Shown here: positions 1 to 8,777 of the stretch, piece by piece
Numbering within the stretch: position 1 is the stretch's first letter
Layout: each line of letters begins with the position of its first letter
NCBI GenBank assembly: GCA_027486405.1
Contig: JAIXPD010000010.1
Span: forward strand, 62,001-126,000
Direction: 5' to 3'
Source: Azospirillum sp.
GTDB lineage: Bacteria; Pseudomonadota; Alphaproteobacteria; Azospirillales; Azospirillaceae
Length of the DNA: 64,000 bases
Translations under genes and position numbers: made by a program
The notes under the pieces: generated by a model
The model's database searches: none
Seen by the model: the letters and a program-made list of their open reading frames with translations, nothing else
Told to the model about the DNA's origin: nothing

Positions 1-1469
1 CCATGCGCCTGAACATCCCGGCGGTCTTCGTCTCCGGCGGCCCGATGGAGGCCGGGAAGGTCAATTGGCGCGGCAAGGTGAAGGCGGTCGATCTGATCGA
101 CGCCATGGTCGCCGCCGCCGATCCCACCGTGTCGGACGAGGAAGCGGCGGAGATGGAGCGCGGTTCCTGCCCGACCTGCGGCTCCTGCTCCGGCATGTTC
201 ACCGCCAATTCGATGAATTGCCTGACCGAGGCGCTCGGCCTGTCGCTGCCCGGCAACGGGACCATCCTGGCCACCCACGCCGACCGCAAGGAGCTGTTCC
301 TCAAGGCCGGCCGTGTCGCTGTCGATCTCTGCCGCCGCTGGTACCAGGAGGAGGACGCCAGCGTCCTGCCGCGCGGCATCGCCAACAAGGCGGCCTTTGA
401 AAACGCGATGACGCTGGACATCGCCATGGGCGGGTCCACCAACACCGTCCTGCACATCCTGGCCGCCGCGCAGGAAGGCGAGGTTGATTTCACCATGGCC
501 GACATCGACCGGCTGTCGCGCCGCGTGCCGAACGTGTGCAAGGTCGCCCCGGCCGTGTCAAACGTCCACATCGAGGATGTGCACCGCGCGGGCGGCATCT
601 TCGGCATTCTGGGTGAATTGGACCGCGCCGGGCTGCTGAACCGCGACACGCCGACCGTCCACGCGCCCAGCCTGGGGGCCGCCATCGATCAATGGGACGT
701 CGTCCGCACCGACGACGCGACCGTGCACACCCTCTACAAGGCCGCCCCCGGCGGCATTCCGACCGTGGTTCCGTTCAGCCAGGAACGCCGCTGGCCGGAC
801 CTGGACCTCGACCGCAACGCCGGTGTCATCCGCAACGTGGAATCCGCCTTCAGCAAGGACGGCGGTCTGGCCGTGCTGTACGGCAACATCGCCGAACAGG
901 GCTGCATCGTGAAGACGGCGGGTGTGGATGAGTCGAACCTGGTCTTCTCCGGCCCGGCCCGCGTGTTCGAAAGCCAGGACGACGCGGTGGCGGGCATTCT
1001 GGGCGACACGGTGAAGGCCGGTGACGTGGTCATCATCCGCTACGAAGGCCCGCGCGGCGGCCCTGGGATGCAGGAAATGCTGTACCCGACCAGCTATCTG
1101 AAGTCGAAGGGGCTGGGCAAGGCCTGCGCGCTCGTCACCGATGGGCGCTTCTCCGGCGGCACCTCCGGCCTGTCGATCGGCCATGCCTCGCCCGAGGCGG
1201 CCAGCGGCGGGGCCATCGCCCTGGTGGAGGAGGGCGACCGCATCGACATCGACATCCCCAACCGCAGCATCCGTTTGGCGGTGAGCGACGAGGTCTTGCA
1301 GGCCCGCCGCGACGCGATGAACGCCAAGGGTGCGGATGGCTGGAAGCCGGTTGCGCGCGACCGCGTCGTTTCACCCGCATTGCGCGCATACGCAGCGTTG
1401 ACGACCAGCGCGGACCGAGGTGCGGTGCGCGACGTCTCGCAAGTTGAAGGTCTTGCCGTTCGGCGCTGA
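1..1469 (+). CDS. ilvD: Dihydroxy-acid dehydratase, 5' end missing
   Basis: Dehydrates 2,3-dihydroxy-isovalerate and -methylvalerate to 2-oxo acids in valine and isoleucine synthesis; a cytoplasmic Fe-S enzyme. The frame is already open at base 3. The visible 488 residues begin in the conserved stretch [19 protein letters not shown], so about 130 N-terminal residues, including the first cluster cysteines, lie outside the window (the E. coli protein is 616 residues). The [17 protein letters not shown] block supplies a cluster cysteine, and [20 protein letters not shown] near the C terminus is the family signature. The homologous Edd of the Entner-Doudoroff pathway is an alternative, but the motif spelling fits IlvD better. 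The gene ends in a normal stop with about 200 bases before the next gene. Confidence 0.93.
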   Translation, partial: MRLNIPAVFVSGGPMEAGKVNWRGKVKAVDLIDAMVAAADPTVSDEEAAEMERGSCPTCGSCSGMFTANSMNCLTEALGLSLPGNGTILATHADRKELFLKAGRVAVDLCRRWYQEEDASVLPRGIANKAAFENAMTLDIAMGGSTNTVLHILAAAQEGEVDFTMADIDRLSRRVPNVCKVAPAVSNVHIEDVHRAGGIFGILGELDRAGLLNRDTPTVHAPSLGAAIDQWDVVRTDDATVHTLYKAAPGGIPTVVPFSQERRWPDLDLDRNAGVIRNVESAFSKDGGLAVLYGNIAEQGCIVKTAGVDESNLVFSGPARVFESQDDAVAGILGDTVKAGDVVIIRYEGPRGGPGMQEMLYPTSYLKSKGLGKACALVTDGRFSGGTSGLSIGHASPEAASGGAIALVEEGDRIDIDIPNRSIRLAVSDEVLQARRDAMNAKGADGWKPVARDRVVSPALRAYAALTTSADRGAVRDVSQVEGLAVRR

Positions 1470-1673
1470 AGGTAACAGCGCAACGAGACGAATGCACAAT
1501 GGACAGAAAGCGTCGGGAGTATTTCCGGCGCTTTCTCCTTTTGTGAAATTGCATATGCGAGTATGCAGAAACCGCCAAAGCTGAAAAAGAATCCGCTGCA
1601 CGGCGCTGGAATATCCACAAATCGAAAAATACATGCTCTAATATGTCAACGCGAACTCCGCAGGGGGGCGGAC

Positions 1674-4600
1674 ATGGCGGCGGGCATGGCGGCGGACACC
1701 AGGGCAACAGACGGCATCGGGCATCAGGCAACTCTTGCGGCAACGCGCCCCCTGCGCGGCAAGACGCCTGAGCGCAAGATCCTGACAACCGTGTTCGTTG
1801 ACATCGTCAGTTCGTCCGCCCTGGTCGCCGGGCGGGATCCGGAGGACGCCGACCACATCCTGCTGACCATCCTGAACAGCCTGGTGGAAGCGGTCCCACG
1901 CTACAACGGCATGGTGTCGCAACTTCTGGGGGATGGCTTCATGGCCGTGTTCGGCGCACCGAACGCGTTGGAAGACCACGCGTTGCGGGCCTGTCTGGCC
2001 GCGCAGGACATGGTTCGCTCCACGGTGGAGGCGCTGGACCTGCCCGATTTCCAGGTGCGGATCGGCATCAGTTCCGGCGATGTCATCACCCACGTCATGA
2101 CCAACGGGGTCTGGGCCGATTACCGCGCGGTTGGGGAATGCGTGCATCTGGCCGCCAAGCTGCAACAGCGCGCCGAACCCAACAGCGCGCAGTTGAGCCG
2201 CGACACGCTCGATCTGGTGCCGGTCGGCGTTGCCGCAAGACCGATGGGCAGCCTGACGCTGGCCAAGGGCGCGCAACCCGTGCCGGTGTTCGCCCTGGAG
2301 GGTGCGCGCGCGATTCGCCGCACCGCAACCGACCTGCTGCGCTCCACCAAGGCCCCGTTCCTGGGACGCCGTGACGAGGTGGCAACCATCTTCGCGCTGG
2401 CGGATCGGGCGGAAGCGGGCATCCCCTCCTCCCTGATCCTGCGCGGCGACGCGGGCATCGGCAAATCCCGCTTGGTCGGTGAGTTCCTGCGCGCGCCGCG
2501 CAGCCGGGAATGGACGGTGCTGCAATGGTCGCAAATGCCGATCCGCCGCCTGGGTGATCCCGACGATCTGGAAGCGGTGGCGCAAAGCCTGGCCATTCAG
2601 GCGATTGGCGGGACCGCCAACGCCGTTGCGGAACTGGCCGCCGCCGCCGAACGGCGGGCCGGGGTCCTGGCCGGGGACGCCGTCCGGCAACTGCTGGACA
2701 CCCCGGCGCTCACCCCCCTGTGGGCTGGCCTCGACCCGACGGAACGGTTGAAATGGTCGATTGATGGCTTGGTCGGGGCTGTGCTCGACCTGTCCGCGCC
2801 GCACGCGGTCGGTCAACGACCGATGCTGATTCTGGTGGAGGACGCGCATTGGGCGCGCCCCGTCATGGTCCGCCTGCTCGACGCGCTCCTGGCCGCCCTG
2901 CCCGGCAGCCACAGCCGCCTGCTGCTGATCGCCACCACCCGGCCGCCCGATTTGCGCCTGGAGGACACCGCGCCCCAGGGGTGGAATCCTCCCGGTTCGG
3001 TGCGCTCCCTCGACCTGACGGTTCTGGATCGCCCACAGGTTCAAGAGTTCCTGGATCATTGGCTTGGCACCGATTGGAGTTTGACCACCCTGAAACAGCA
3101 GGTCGCCGACCGCAGCGGGGGCGTGCCGCTCTATTTGGAAGAGATGCTGCGGACCCTGGAGGCGAGGCGAACGATTTGCGGTTCCCCCGGCTCCTATCGT
3201 CTGGCCGACCCCAACAAACCCTTGGACGTGCCGCATTCATTGCAGGGCCTTCTCACCGCTCGCATGGATTTGATGGGCCACGAACCCCGCCGCTTGCTGT
3301 TGAACGCGGCGGTCATCGGCCCGACCTTCGACTTCGGGCTGTTGCGGGCGATGGACGCAACCCCGCGCGCTGATCTGCATGACCAATTGGGCTATCTGGA
3401 ACGCGCCGGTTTCATCACCCGGACCCGCCTGCTGCCCAATCTTGAATACAGCTTCAATCACGCGCTGATGCGGGAAGCGGCCTACATCACCCTGACCATC
3501 AGCGAGCGGAAGGCGCTGCACGGACGGGTTTTGCAGGCGCTGTGCCAGCGCCGCGACCATGATCTGCCCAACCGCTTGGACCTGATGGCCCACCACGCCC
3601 TGAAGGCGGAAGAATGGCCGCTGGCCTATGCCTATGGCCGCAGAGCCGGGCAACACGCGGAAGAACAGTCCAAATTTGAAAGCGCTCGACTGAATTACGA
3701 GGCAAGCACGGAAGCCCTGCGGCGTTTGCCGGAGACACGGCGGAACGTGGCGCGGATGATTCAATTGTCCATTGCGCTGCCCCGTGTTCTGCTGCCATCC
3801 GGCGCAACGGACGTACAGGAGGCTATCAACCGCGCCAAGTCTCTGTCCAACCAGCACGGCGACCGTCGTGGCTACGCCCAAGCGTCCTCCATGTTGGCAT
3901 CCTTTGTTTGGGCGGATGGACGTCTTGATGACGCGATTGAGCTGTGCAACGATGGTTTGAGCGCCTTACCATCCGGCAAAGAGCGGACAACCCGCATTCA
4001 ACTGTCTCTGAAACTTGCCGGAATCCTGGCGGATCACGGATATTTTCGCCAGTCCATCGACACGCTGGATCAGTGTCAACGCTGGTTGGGCGATGACGAT
4101 CAGAATGCCCGTTATGGCCTGAGCGTCTCAGCCTCCGTCATCATTCACAGCCATCGGGCGCGTTGCCTCGCGGAAATGGGGGAATGGACCGGTGCGTTGA
4201 AGCACGCCATCGAAGCCAACGATCTGGCCCAGCATTCCGGACACATATTCTCCCGCATTTTCGCTCACGTTCATCTGGCATGGACGCTGTTGCTGATGAA
4301 TCAGCCCAGCAAAGGCCTTCCTGTGTTCCTGGAGGCGAAAAACCTGTGCGAATTGGCCAAATCGCCCCTTTGGTTGCCGCTGGCCAAGGCGGGAATCGCA
4401 CATTGCATGGTCGCAATGGGCGACCACATCGATGGGCTTCGCCTGTTTGATGAGAGCTACCGCTGTTTTTCGCGACGCGGCAAAAACCCGAACGACCTGC
4501 ACCCCCGCTTGTGCCTTCCGCAGGTGCAGGTGTGGCACGCAAACGCGTTGTTCACCGTGGGCAAGACACAGGAGGCGTTAGCCCTTGCCCGGAAGGCCGA

Positions 4601-4826
4601 AGCCAACGCGTCGGCGTCTGGGCAACTGGCCTTGCAGGCGGACGCTCATTTCCAGATCGCTACGATCCTGAACAGCGCTTGGGATGAAACCAAAACTCTT
4701 ATGGTCACTTCGCTGGATCGGGCCATTGGAATTGCCGAAGCGCTTGACATGACTGTGAGACTGTCGGCTTGCGACCAACTGAAAAAAGCCCTGCGCAAAG
4801 AGCACCAGCTCACCGCACCGCGCTGA
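1674..4826 (+). CDS. Class III cyclase-domain / AAA ATPase / TPR regulator
   Basis: Large cytoplasmic signalling protein of 1050 residues. An N-terminal class III nucleotide cyclase homology domain (about 35-205) is followed by an AAA-type NTPase: Walker A GDAGIGKS near 259-266 and Walker B MLILVEDAHW near 383-392. The rest is a long helical repeat region (TPR-like, 620-1050). This is the architecture of the cyclase-fused MalT/LuxR-like ATPases, without a C-terminal HTH. Both metal-binding aspartates are visible (FVDI, D43; GDG, about 86-88). The usual adenine-contact lysine is Q, and the transition-state Asn and Arg positions read His158 and Lys162, so cyclase activity is uncertain. I chose the ATG at 1674, preceded by an AGGGGGG Shine-Dalgarno; an in-frame extension to 1563 is possible but unlikely. 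No membrane segment seen. Confidence 0.85.
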   Translation: MAAGMAADTRATDGIGHQATLAATRPLRGKTPERKILTTVFVDIVSSSALVAGRDPEDADHILLTILNSLVEAVPRYNGMVSQLLGDGFMAVFGAPNALEDHALRACLAAQDMVRSTVEALDLPDFQVRIGISSGDVITHVMTNGVWADYRAVGECVHLAAKLQQRAEPNSAQLSRDTLDLVPVGVAARPMGSLTLAKGAQPVPVFALEGARAIRRTATDLLRSTKAPFLGRRDEVATIFALADRAEAGIPSSLILRGDAGIGKSRLVGEFLRAPRSREWTVLQWSQMPIRRLGDPDDLEAVAQSLAIQAIGGTANAVAELAAAAERRAGVLAGDAVRQLLDTPALTPLWAGLDPTERLKWSIDGLVGAVLDLSAPHAVGQRPMLILVEDAHWARPVMVRLLDALLAALPGSHSRLLLIATTRPPDLRLEDTAPQGWNPPGSVRSLDLTVLDRPQVQEFLDHWLGTDWSLTTLKQQVADRSGGVPLYLEEMLRTLEARRTICGSPGSYRLADPNKPLDVPHSLQGLLTARMDLMGHEPRRLLLNAAVIGPTFDFGLLRAMDATPRADLHDQLGYLERAGFITRTRLLPNLEYSFNHALMREAAYITLTISERKALHGRVLQALCQRRDHDLPNRLDLMAHHALKAEEWPLAYAYGRRAGQHAEEQSKFESARLNYEASTEALRRLPETRRNVARMIQLSIALPRVLLPSGATDVQEAINRAKSLSNQHGDRRGYAQASSMLASFVWADGRLDDAIELCNDGLSALPSGKERTTRIQLSLKLAGILADHGYFRQSIDTLDQCQRWLGDDDQNARYGLSVSASVIIHSHRARCLAEMGEWTGALKHAIEANDLAQHSGHIFSRIFAHVHLAWTLLLMNQPSKGLPVFLEAKNLCELAKSPLWLPLAKAGIAHCMVAMGDHIDGLRLFDESYRCFSRRGKNPNDLHPRLCLPQVQVWHANALFTVGKTQEALALARKAEANASASGQLALQADAHFQIATILNSAWDETKTLMVTSLDRAIGIAEALDMTVRLSACDQLKKALRKEHQLTAPR

Positions 4827-4858
4827 TGCAGGGTCACGGGGATCAACCCGTCTGACGG

Positions 4859-5167
4859 TCAGTGTTGGCCGCGATCATCGGACCGATGGAAATCAAGCGC
4901 AAGATTGCGCAAGGCGCTGGCCAACGACACGTCACTGCCGCGTTCCTGATCGGCCCGCTGACACAGCGCGGTCAGGGTGATTCCCTCGCCACGCGACTTC
5001 AACTCCAGCGTCTCCCAAATCAAGGTTTCAAGCCGCAAGCGGACACGGCGGCCCGACACGCGCATTGACCGCTCTGTGATGGCGGCCCACCCGGCGAGTC
5101 CCTCAACATCAAGCCGGGTGGACGATGCGTCGCGCCGGTCTCTCTCCGTGTCCAGAACATACGCCAT
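4859..5167 (-). CDS. RHH_4-type ribbon-helix-helix DNA-binding protein
   Basis: Small (102 residues) probable DNA-binding protein. Residues about 32-95 match the ribbon-helix-helix domain of the RHH_4 family: the strand SMRVSGRRVRLRLE, then IWETLELKSRGEGITLTALC as the two helices, and an SLASALRNLALDF tail typical of this family. A longer frame reaches 5476, but the ATG at 5167 has a GGGAGG Shine-Dalgarno just upstream and gives the usual family length. It is transcribed divergently from the peptide-YcaO-TfuA genes, across a 327-base gap holding palindromes at 5225-5236 and 5379-5398. That position suggests local or autogenous regulation (inference). A second RHH_4 protein closes the other side of the locus at 8778. 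Confidence 0.8.
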   Translation of the reverse strand: MAYVLDTERDRRDASSTRLDVEGLAGWAAITERSMRVSGRRVRLRLETLIWETLELKSRGEGITLTALCQRADQERGSDVSLASALRNLALDFHRSDDRGQH

Positions 5168-5224
5168 CCCAACCTCCCCAAAACCTGACAATCGATTTCG
5201 CCAGCGTCGCGCGTGATGTGCCGA

Positions 5225-5236
5225 TTCACACGTGAA
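5225..5236. promoter_or_regulatory. Small palindrome in divergent promoter region
   Basis: TTCAC-AC-GTGAA, a perfect 5-base inverted repeat, lies 58 bases upstream of the RHH gene start. Ribbon-helix-helix proteins bind short palindromes or direct repeats, so it could be an operator. Its small size allows chance occurrence. Confidence 0.3.
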
Positions 5237-5378
5237 AGCGATTCTCACTCCACACACCAATATCGCCCCAGCGCCCCGCCGCGTTCGAGGCACTGCTGCC
5301 TGGTCGGGGGGGGGTAAGCGTAAGGCTGCTTTCCCGAGTGTCCACACAACACGCTTATCGATCCGTTTTGACAGCGCA

Positions 5379-5398
5379 TCTGTGAAGAACTTCACAGA
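5379..5398. promoter_or_regulatory. Crp-type binding site (TGTGA-N6-TCACA)
   Basis: TCTGTGAAGAACTTCACAGA is a perfect 9-base inverted repeat around AA and contains the exact Crp consensus TGTGA-N6-TCACA (5381-5396). It is centred 106 bases upstream of the 66-residue peptide gene. A perfect TTGACA lies at 5368-5373, so the palindrome would fall in the spacer and -10 of that promoter (repression). If the promoter is instead near 5413-5421 (AT-rich, GAATAG/TAGAAA) the site sits at an activating distance. The Crp-family gene at 7959 keeps the Arg-Glu pair that reads TGTGA in E. coli CRP. Confidence 0.75.
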
Positions 5399-5494
5399 CG
5401 GGAAAACACTTCGAATAGAAAGTTTTGCCATCACCCGATGGCGTGATCGCCCTTCCTTCAATCGACGACCCTCCACTCAAAAGGAAAGAGAACA

Positions 5495-5695
5495 ATGGCT
5501 TCTGTGCAGATCTCCAGCCGCTCGACCGTTCGTGGTGCCGATGGCCGCCTGTATGCCGTGACCGCCAACGGCGTTATCGAAGTTGGCGAAAGCCAGAACA
5601 GCACCCCGCGCGCCGTCCTGCGGGCTGGTGAACGGGCCAGCTTCGACGCCACGGACCTGGAGTCCGGCCGCATGTACATCACGCCCGGCGCCTGA
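5495..5695 (+). CDS. 66-residue orphan peptide, candidate YcaO/TfuA substrate
   Basis: Short gene with a good Shine-Dalgarno (AAAGGAAAGAG) and normal coding composition. The peptide has no cysteine, no membrane segment and no recognisable family. It is rich in Ser, Thr and small residues, contains GADGRLYAVTANGVIEVGE in its middle and ends in MYITPGA. It starts the gene cluster that continues with YcaO and TfuA after a 141-base gap holding a small GCGGT-TG-ACCGC hairpin. Precursor peptides of YcaO enzymes are usually short genes in this position, so it is the best local candidate for the modified substrate; that is inference from position only. Alternatively it is an independent small protein under the Crp-type site upstream. 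Confidence 0.65.
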   Translation: MASVQISSRSTVRGADGRLYAVTANGVIEVGESQNSTPRAVLRAGERASFDATDLESGRMYITPGA

Positions 5696-5836
5696 ACCAT
5701 CCAATCGCGGTTGACCGCTGTCCAGGCGTCGTTGCGCCCATCAAAATCCGGATGCCCCCTCGACATCCTGTCTTGACGCGCGAAGACGGCCTGGACCGGC
5801 ACCCTCCCCAGCCTCTTCCTCCGACAGCGAGCGGCG

Positions 5837-7108
5837 ATGCCTTTCGATTTTCTTCCCAATTTCGCAGCGACGGCGACGGATGCGGTGAAGGCCCACACGA
5901 TGGGCACGCATCGCATTGTCTCCCCGGAACAGACCCTGGCCCGTGTCACCCCGTTCCTGCCCATCATGGGCATCACGCGGGTGGCGAACGTCACCGGCCT
6001 GGACACGGTCGGCATTCCGGTTGTGATGGTCACGCGTCCCAACTCCCGGTCGATCTCCGTGTCGCAGGGAAAGGGGGTGACTTTGGCCGCCGCCAAGGCG
6101 TCCGGGGTGATGGAATCGATCGAAAGCTATCACGCGGAACGCGTCACGCTTCCCCTGAAATTCGCCAGCTTCGAAGAGCTGCGTTGGACGCACCCGGTGA
6201 TTGACGTCGACCGGCTGCCCCGCCTGTCCACCAGCACCTACAGCCCGCACAGCCCCATCTTGTGGATCGAAGGGACCGATCTGCTGAACGGTGGTCCGAA
6301 ATGGGTTCCGTTCGAAACCGTCCATCTCAACTTCACCATGCCGATGGCCCCGGGGCATGGCTGCTTCGTGGCCAGTTCCAACGGTCTGGCCTCCGGCAAC
6401 CATCTGGTCGAGGCCACCAGCCACGCCATCACCGAATTGATCGAACGCGACGCCACCACCCTGTGGCGGCAGTCCGGTGAGATCCAGCAGCGCGGAACCC
6501 GGATCGCCCTGGACACGATCACCGATCCGGTGTGCCGGTCCCTGATCGACCGTTTCGACGCGGCGGGGGTTGGGGTTGGGGTTTGGGACATCAGCAGCGA
6601 CGTCGGCCTGCCCGCCTTCCTCTGCCGCATCGCCGAACGGGAGGACAGCCCGCAGCACGCCATCCGTCCGGCGTCGGGCATGGGCTGCCACGCGGCCCGG
6701 GGCATCGCCCTGTCGCGCGCCCTGACCGAAGCGGCGCAGAGCCGTTTGACCTTCATCGCCGGGGCGCGGGATGACATGCCGCGCGCCGAATACGCACGCC
6801 ACCTGGATGGTCAGCAACACCGGCGCTGGAAAGACAAAATCCTGTCCGACACGGGCGAACGGTCCTTTGACGATTGCCCAACCCACGAAACCGCCTCCAT
6901 CGACGCGGATCTGAACCACCAGTTGGAACGCCTGCGCGCGGTGGGCATCGACGAGGTGGTTGCGGTGGATTTGACCAAGGCCGAATTCGGCATCCCCGTC
7001 GTCCGCGTCGTGATCCCTGGCTTGGAAAGCCTGGACGAATCCCCGGATTACCTGTTGGGAGAGCGTGGCCAACGCGCATCGACCCGCAACCTGGAGAAGG
7101 CCGCATGA
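5837..7108 (+). CDS. YcaO-domain cyclodehydratase/thioamidation enzyme
   Basis: YcaO enzymes use ATP to activate a peptide-backbone amide, giving azolines or, with a TfuA partner, thioamides. This 423-residue protein shows the family from its start: a GTHR-SPEQTLARV segment, GITRVANVTGLD (about 46-56), VSQGKG (75-80), the ATP/Mg motif SGVMESIESYHAER (89-102) and a second motif HAITELIERDA near 198-208. The C terminus lacks the PxPxP end seen in azole-forming YcaO proteins, consistent with the TfuA-associated type. The start at 5837 has only a weak Shine-Dalgarno; M22 (5900) is the alternative. Its stop overlaps the tfuA start (ATGA), so the two are translationally coupled. Confidence 0.93.
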   Translation: MPFDFLPNFAATATDAVKAHTMGTHRIVSPEQTLARVTPFLPIMGITRVANVTGLDTVGIPVVMVTRPNSRSISVSQGKGVTLAAAKASGVMESIESYHAERVTLPLKFASFEELRWTHPVIDVDRLPRLSTSTYSPHSPILWIEGTDLLNGGPKWVPFETVHLNFTMPMAPGHGCFVASSNGLASGNHLVEATSHAITELIERDATTLWRQSGEIQQRGTRIALDTITDPVCRSLIDRFDAAGVGVGVWDISSDVGLPAFLCRIAEREDSPQHAIRPASGMGCHAARGIALSRALTEAAQSRLTFIAGARDDMPRAEYARHLDGQQHRRWKDKILSDTGERSFDDCPTHETASIDADLNHQLERLRAVGIDEVVAVDLTKAEFGIPVVRVVIPGLESLDESPDYLLGERGQRASTRNLEKAA

Positions 7109-7848
7109 GCAGCATCTGTGTTTTCCTCGGCCCGACCCTGCCGCGCGAGGATGCCGAACGGGAACTGGACGCCACCTTCCTGCCGCCGGTGGCGCAAGGC
7201 GATGTGATCCGGGTCTGCGCCGACAAACCCAAGGCCATCGGCATCATCGACGGGTATTTCGAGAACATCCCGTCGGTCTGGCACAAGGAGATCCTGTTCG
7301 CGATCCAATCCGGGATTCCGGTGTTCGGCGCGTCCAGCATGGGGGCGCTGCGGGCGTCCGAACTTCACCCCTTCGGCATGATCGGGGTGGGGGCCATCTT
7401 CGAAGCCTTCCGCGACGGCCGGTTGGAGGACGACGACGAGGTGGCCGTGGTCCATGGCCCCGCCGAGTTGGGCTATCCCAGCCTGTCGGAGGCGATGGTC
7501 AACATCCGCCGCACGCTGGCGGACGCGGTGGCGGGCGGCGTGTTGAGCGCCAGCACCTGCCTGCGCCTGGAAGCCATCGCCAAGGAATTGCCGTATCGGG
7601 AACGCGGGTACGGGCGAATGCTGCGCCTGGCGGCCGACATCGGCCTGCCCGCCGATGAACTGGCCATGTTCAAGAACTGGCTGCCCATCGGTCGCTTCGA
7701 TCAGAAGCGCGACGACGCCCGTCTGATGCTGCGCACCATGCGCCGTGTCCTGGGACGCGCCGACAGCGCCCCCCAGCCCCGTTTCCACTTCGAACGCACC
7801 ATCCTGTGGGATCGGGCGGTGCGCGACGCCATTCCGCACACGATGTGA
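7105..7848 (+). CDS. TfuA-like protein, YcaO partner
   Basis: 247-residue TfuA-family protein. TfuA proteins are encoded with YcaO enzymes (first seen in trifolitoxin production) and in studied cases supply the sulfur-transfer partner function for peptide thioamidation. Recognisable parts: the N-terminal VFLGPTLPREDA, VFGASSMGALRASEL (about 73-87) and GVGAIFEAFRDGRLEDDDEV, followed by a helical C-terminal half. The start ATG overlaps the ycaO stop by four bases. No peptidase, transporter or dehydrogenase follows in the operon, unlike secreted RiPP clusters, so a product kept in the cell or a protein-modifying role should be considered (inference). Confidence 0.92.
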   Translation: MSSICVFLGPTLPREDAERELDATFLPPVAQGDVIRVCADKPKAIGIIDGYFENIPSVWHKEILFAIQSGIPVFGASSMGALRASELHPFGMIGVGAIFEAFRDGRLEDDDEVAVVHGPAELGYPSLSEAMVNIRRTLADAVAGGVLSASTCLRLEAIAKELPYRERGYGRMLRLAADIGLPADELAMFKNWLPIGRFDQKRDDARLMLRTMRRVLGRADSAPQPRFHFERTILWDRAVRDAIPHTM

Positions 7849-7958
7849 AACCGTCTCAATTTGCACCAATTTGGTTGTTCCAGCCCCTTGCAACACGCCA
7901 TAAAGTTTGACAGCGTTCCGCCTGACGCAGGGGCCGGACACACTGGTTGGAGCGGTTT

Positions 7959-8669
7959 ATGAACACGCCGACAGACGTCGCGTCCATCTTACGGCGCAAC
8001 CGACTGCTCGAAGAATTGGACGCGGCGCAGATGGCCGAACTTCTGACGCTGGGATATGTCAGCCGTTTCGCTCCAAACCAGACGATTTTTGAAAAGGGCG
8101 ATTCCGGGGATTGTTTGTATGCCGTGCTGAAGGGACAGATCGCGATCCGCACCTCGTCCGCCGATGGCAAGACCATGCTGCTGAACATCCTGAACAGCGG
8201 CGACATTCTGGGCGAAATTGGTTTGCTGGACGGCCGGGAACGAACCGCCAGCGCGCTCGCGATCGGCCCGACCGAGCTGTACCGGATCGACCGCGCCGAT
8301 TTCATCCCGTTTCTGGAGCGTCACCCCCGCCTGTGCACCCGCATGATGATCGTGCTGTGTGAGCGATTACGATGGGTGTCCGAGAACATCGAGGACGCGG
8401 TTTTTCACGATGTGCCGCTACGTCTGGCCCGCCGCCTGCTCCATTTGGCCGACCATTACGGGCAAACCACACCGTCAGGGCTGCGAATCGCTCAACCTCT
8501 CTCGCAGGAAGCGTTGGCCAGCATGCTGGGCGTCACGCGGGAAATGGTGAACAAGAGCCTGGGGACGTTGCGCAAGTCCGGCATCATCACCAACGCTAAG
8601 GGCTTCATAGTCATCAATAATCTTCCGCTGTTGAAGGACTTGGCCGGAGACACCGAACGGGTGCCATAA
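7959..8669 (+). CDS. Crp/Fnr-family transcription regulator
   Basis: 236-residue regulator with an N-terminal cyclic-nucleotide-binding beta-barrel (about 12-115) and a C-terminal Crp-type winged helix (about 150-225). The phosphate-binding cassette reads GEIGLLDGRERTAS, keeping the Glu and Arg used for cAMP in E. coli CRP, with Thr for Ser83. The linker helix keeps a Ser at the position of Ser128 but has Val for Thr127. The recognition helix VTREMVNKSL keeps the Arg-Glu that reads TGTGA, with Lys for Arg185. No Fnr cysteines. The ATG at 7959 (GGAG upstream) is preferred over a TTG at 7947. It lies 110 bases after tfuA and is the likely reader of the site at 5379-5398 (inference). Confidence 0.9.
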   Translation: MNTPTDVASILRRNRLLEELDAAQMAELLTLGYVSRFAPNQTIFEKGDSGDCLYAVLKGQIAIRTSSADGKTMLLNILNSGDILGEIGLLDGRERTASALAIGPTELYRIDRADFIPFLERHPRLCTRMMIVLCERLRWVSENIEDAVFHDVPLRLARRLLHLADHYGQTTPSGLRIAQPLSQEALASMLGVTREMVNKSLGTLRKSGIITNAKGFIVINNLPLLKDLAGDTERVP

Positions 8670-8704
8670 CCCATCCGTCACCTGCTTGCAGTTTTGTTCC
8701 CCAA

Positions 8705-8722
8705 AACTCGTTCAATCGAGTT
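8705..8722. promoter_or_regulatory. Operator-like inverted repeat upstream of RHH gene
   Basis: AACTCG-TTCAAT-CGAGTT, a perfect 6-base inverted repeat with a 6-base spacer, directly precedes a TTATAG (-10-like) and lies about 55 bases before the RHH_4 gene at 8778. This layout suits autoregulation by that protein, but no binding data can be read from sequence. Confidence 0.45.
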
Positions 8723-8777
8723 ATAGTCTGAAAGTTAGAGGGGGGCTTGCTGGCGGTCAGGAAGAGGGCGAACGGTC

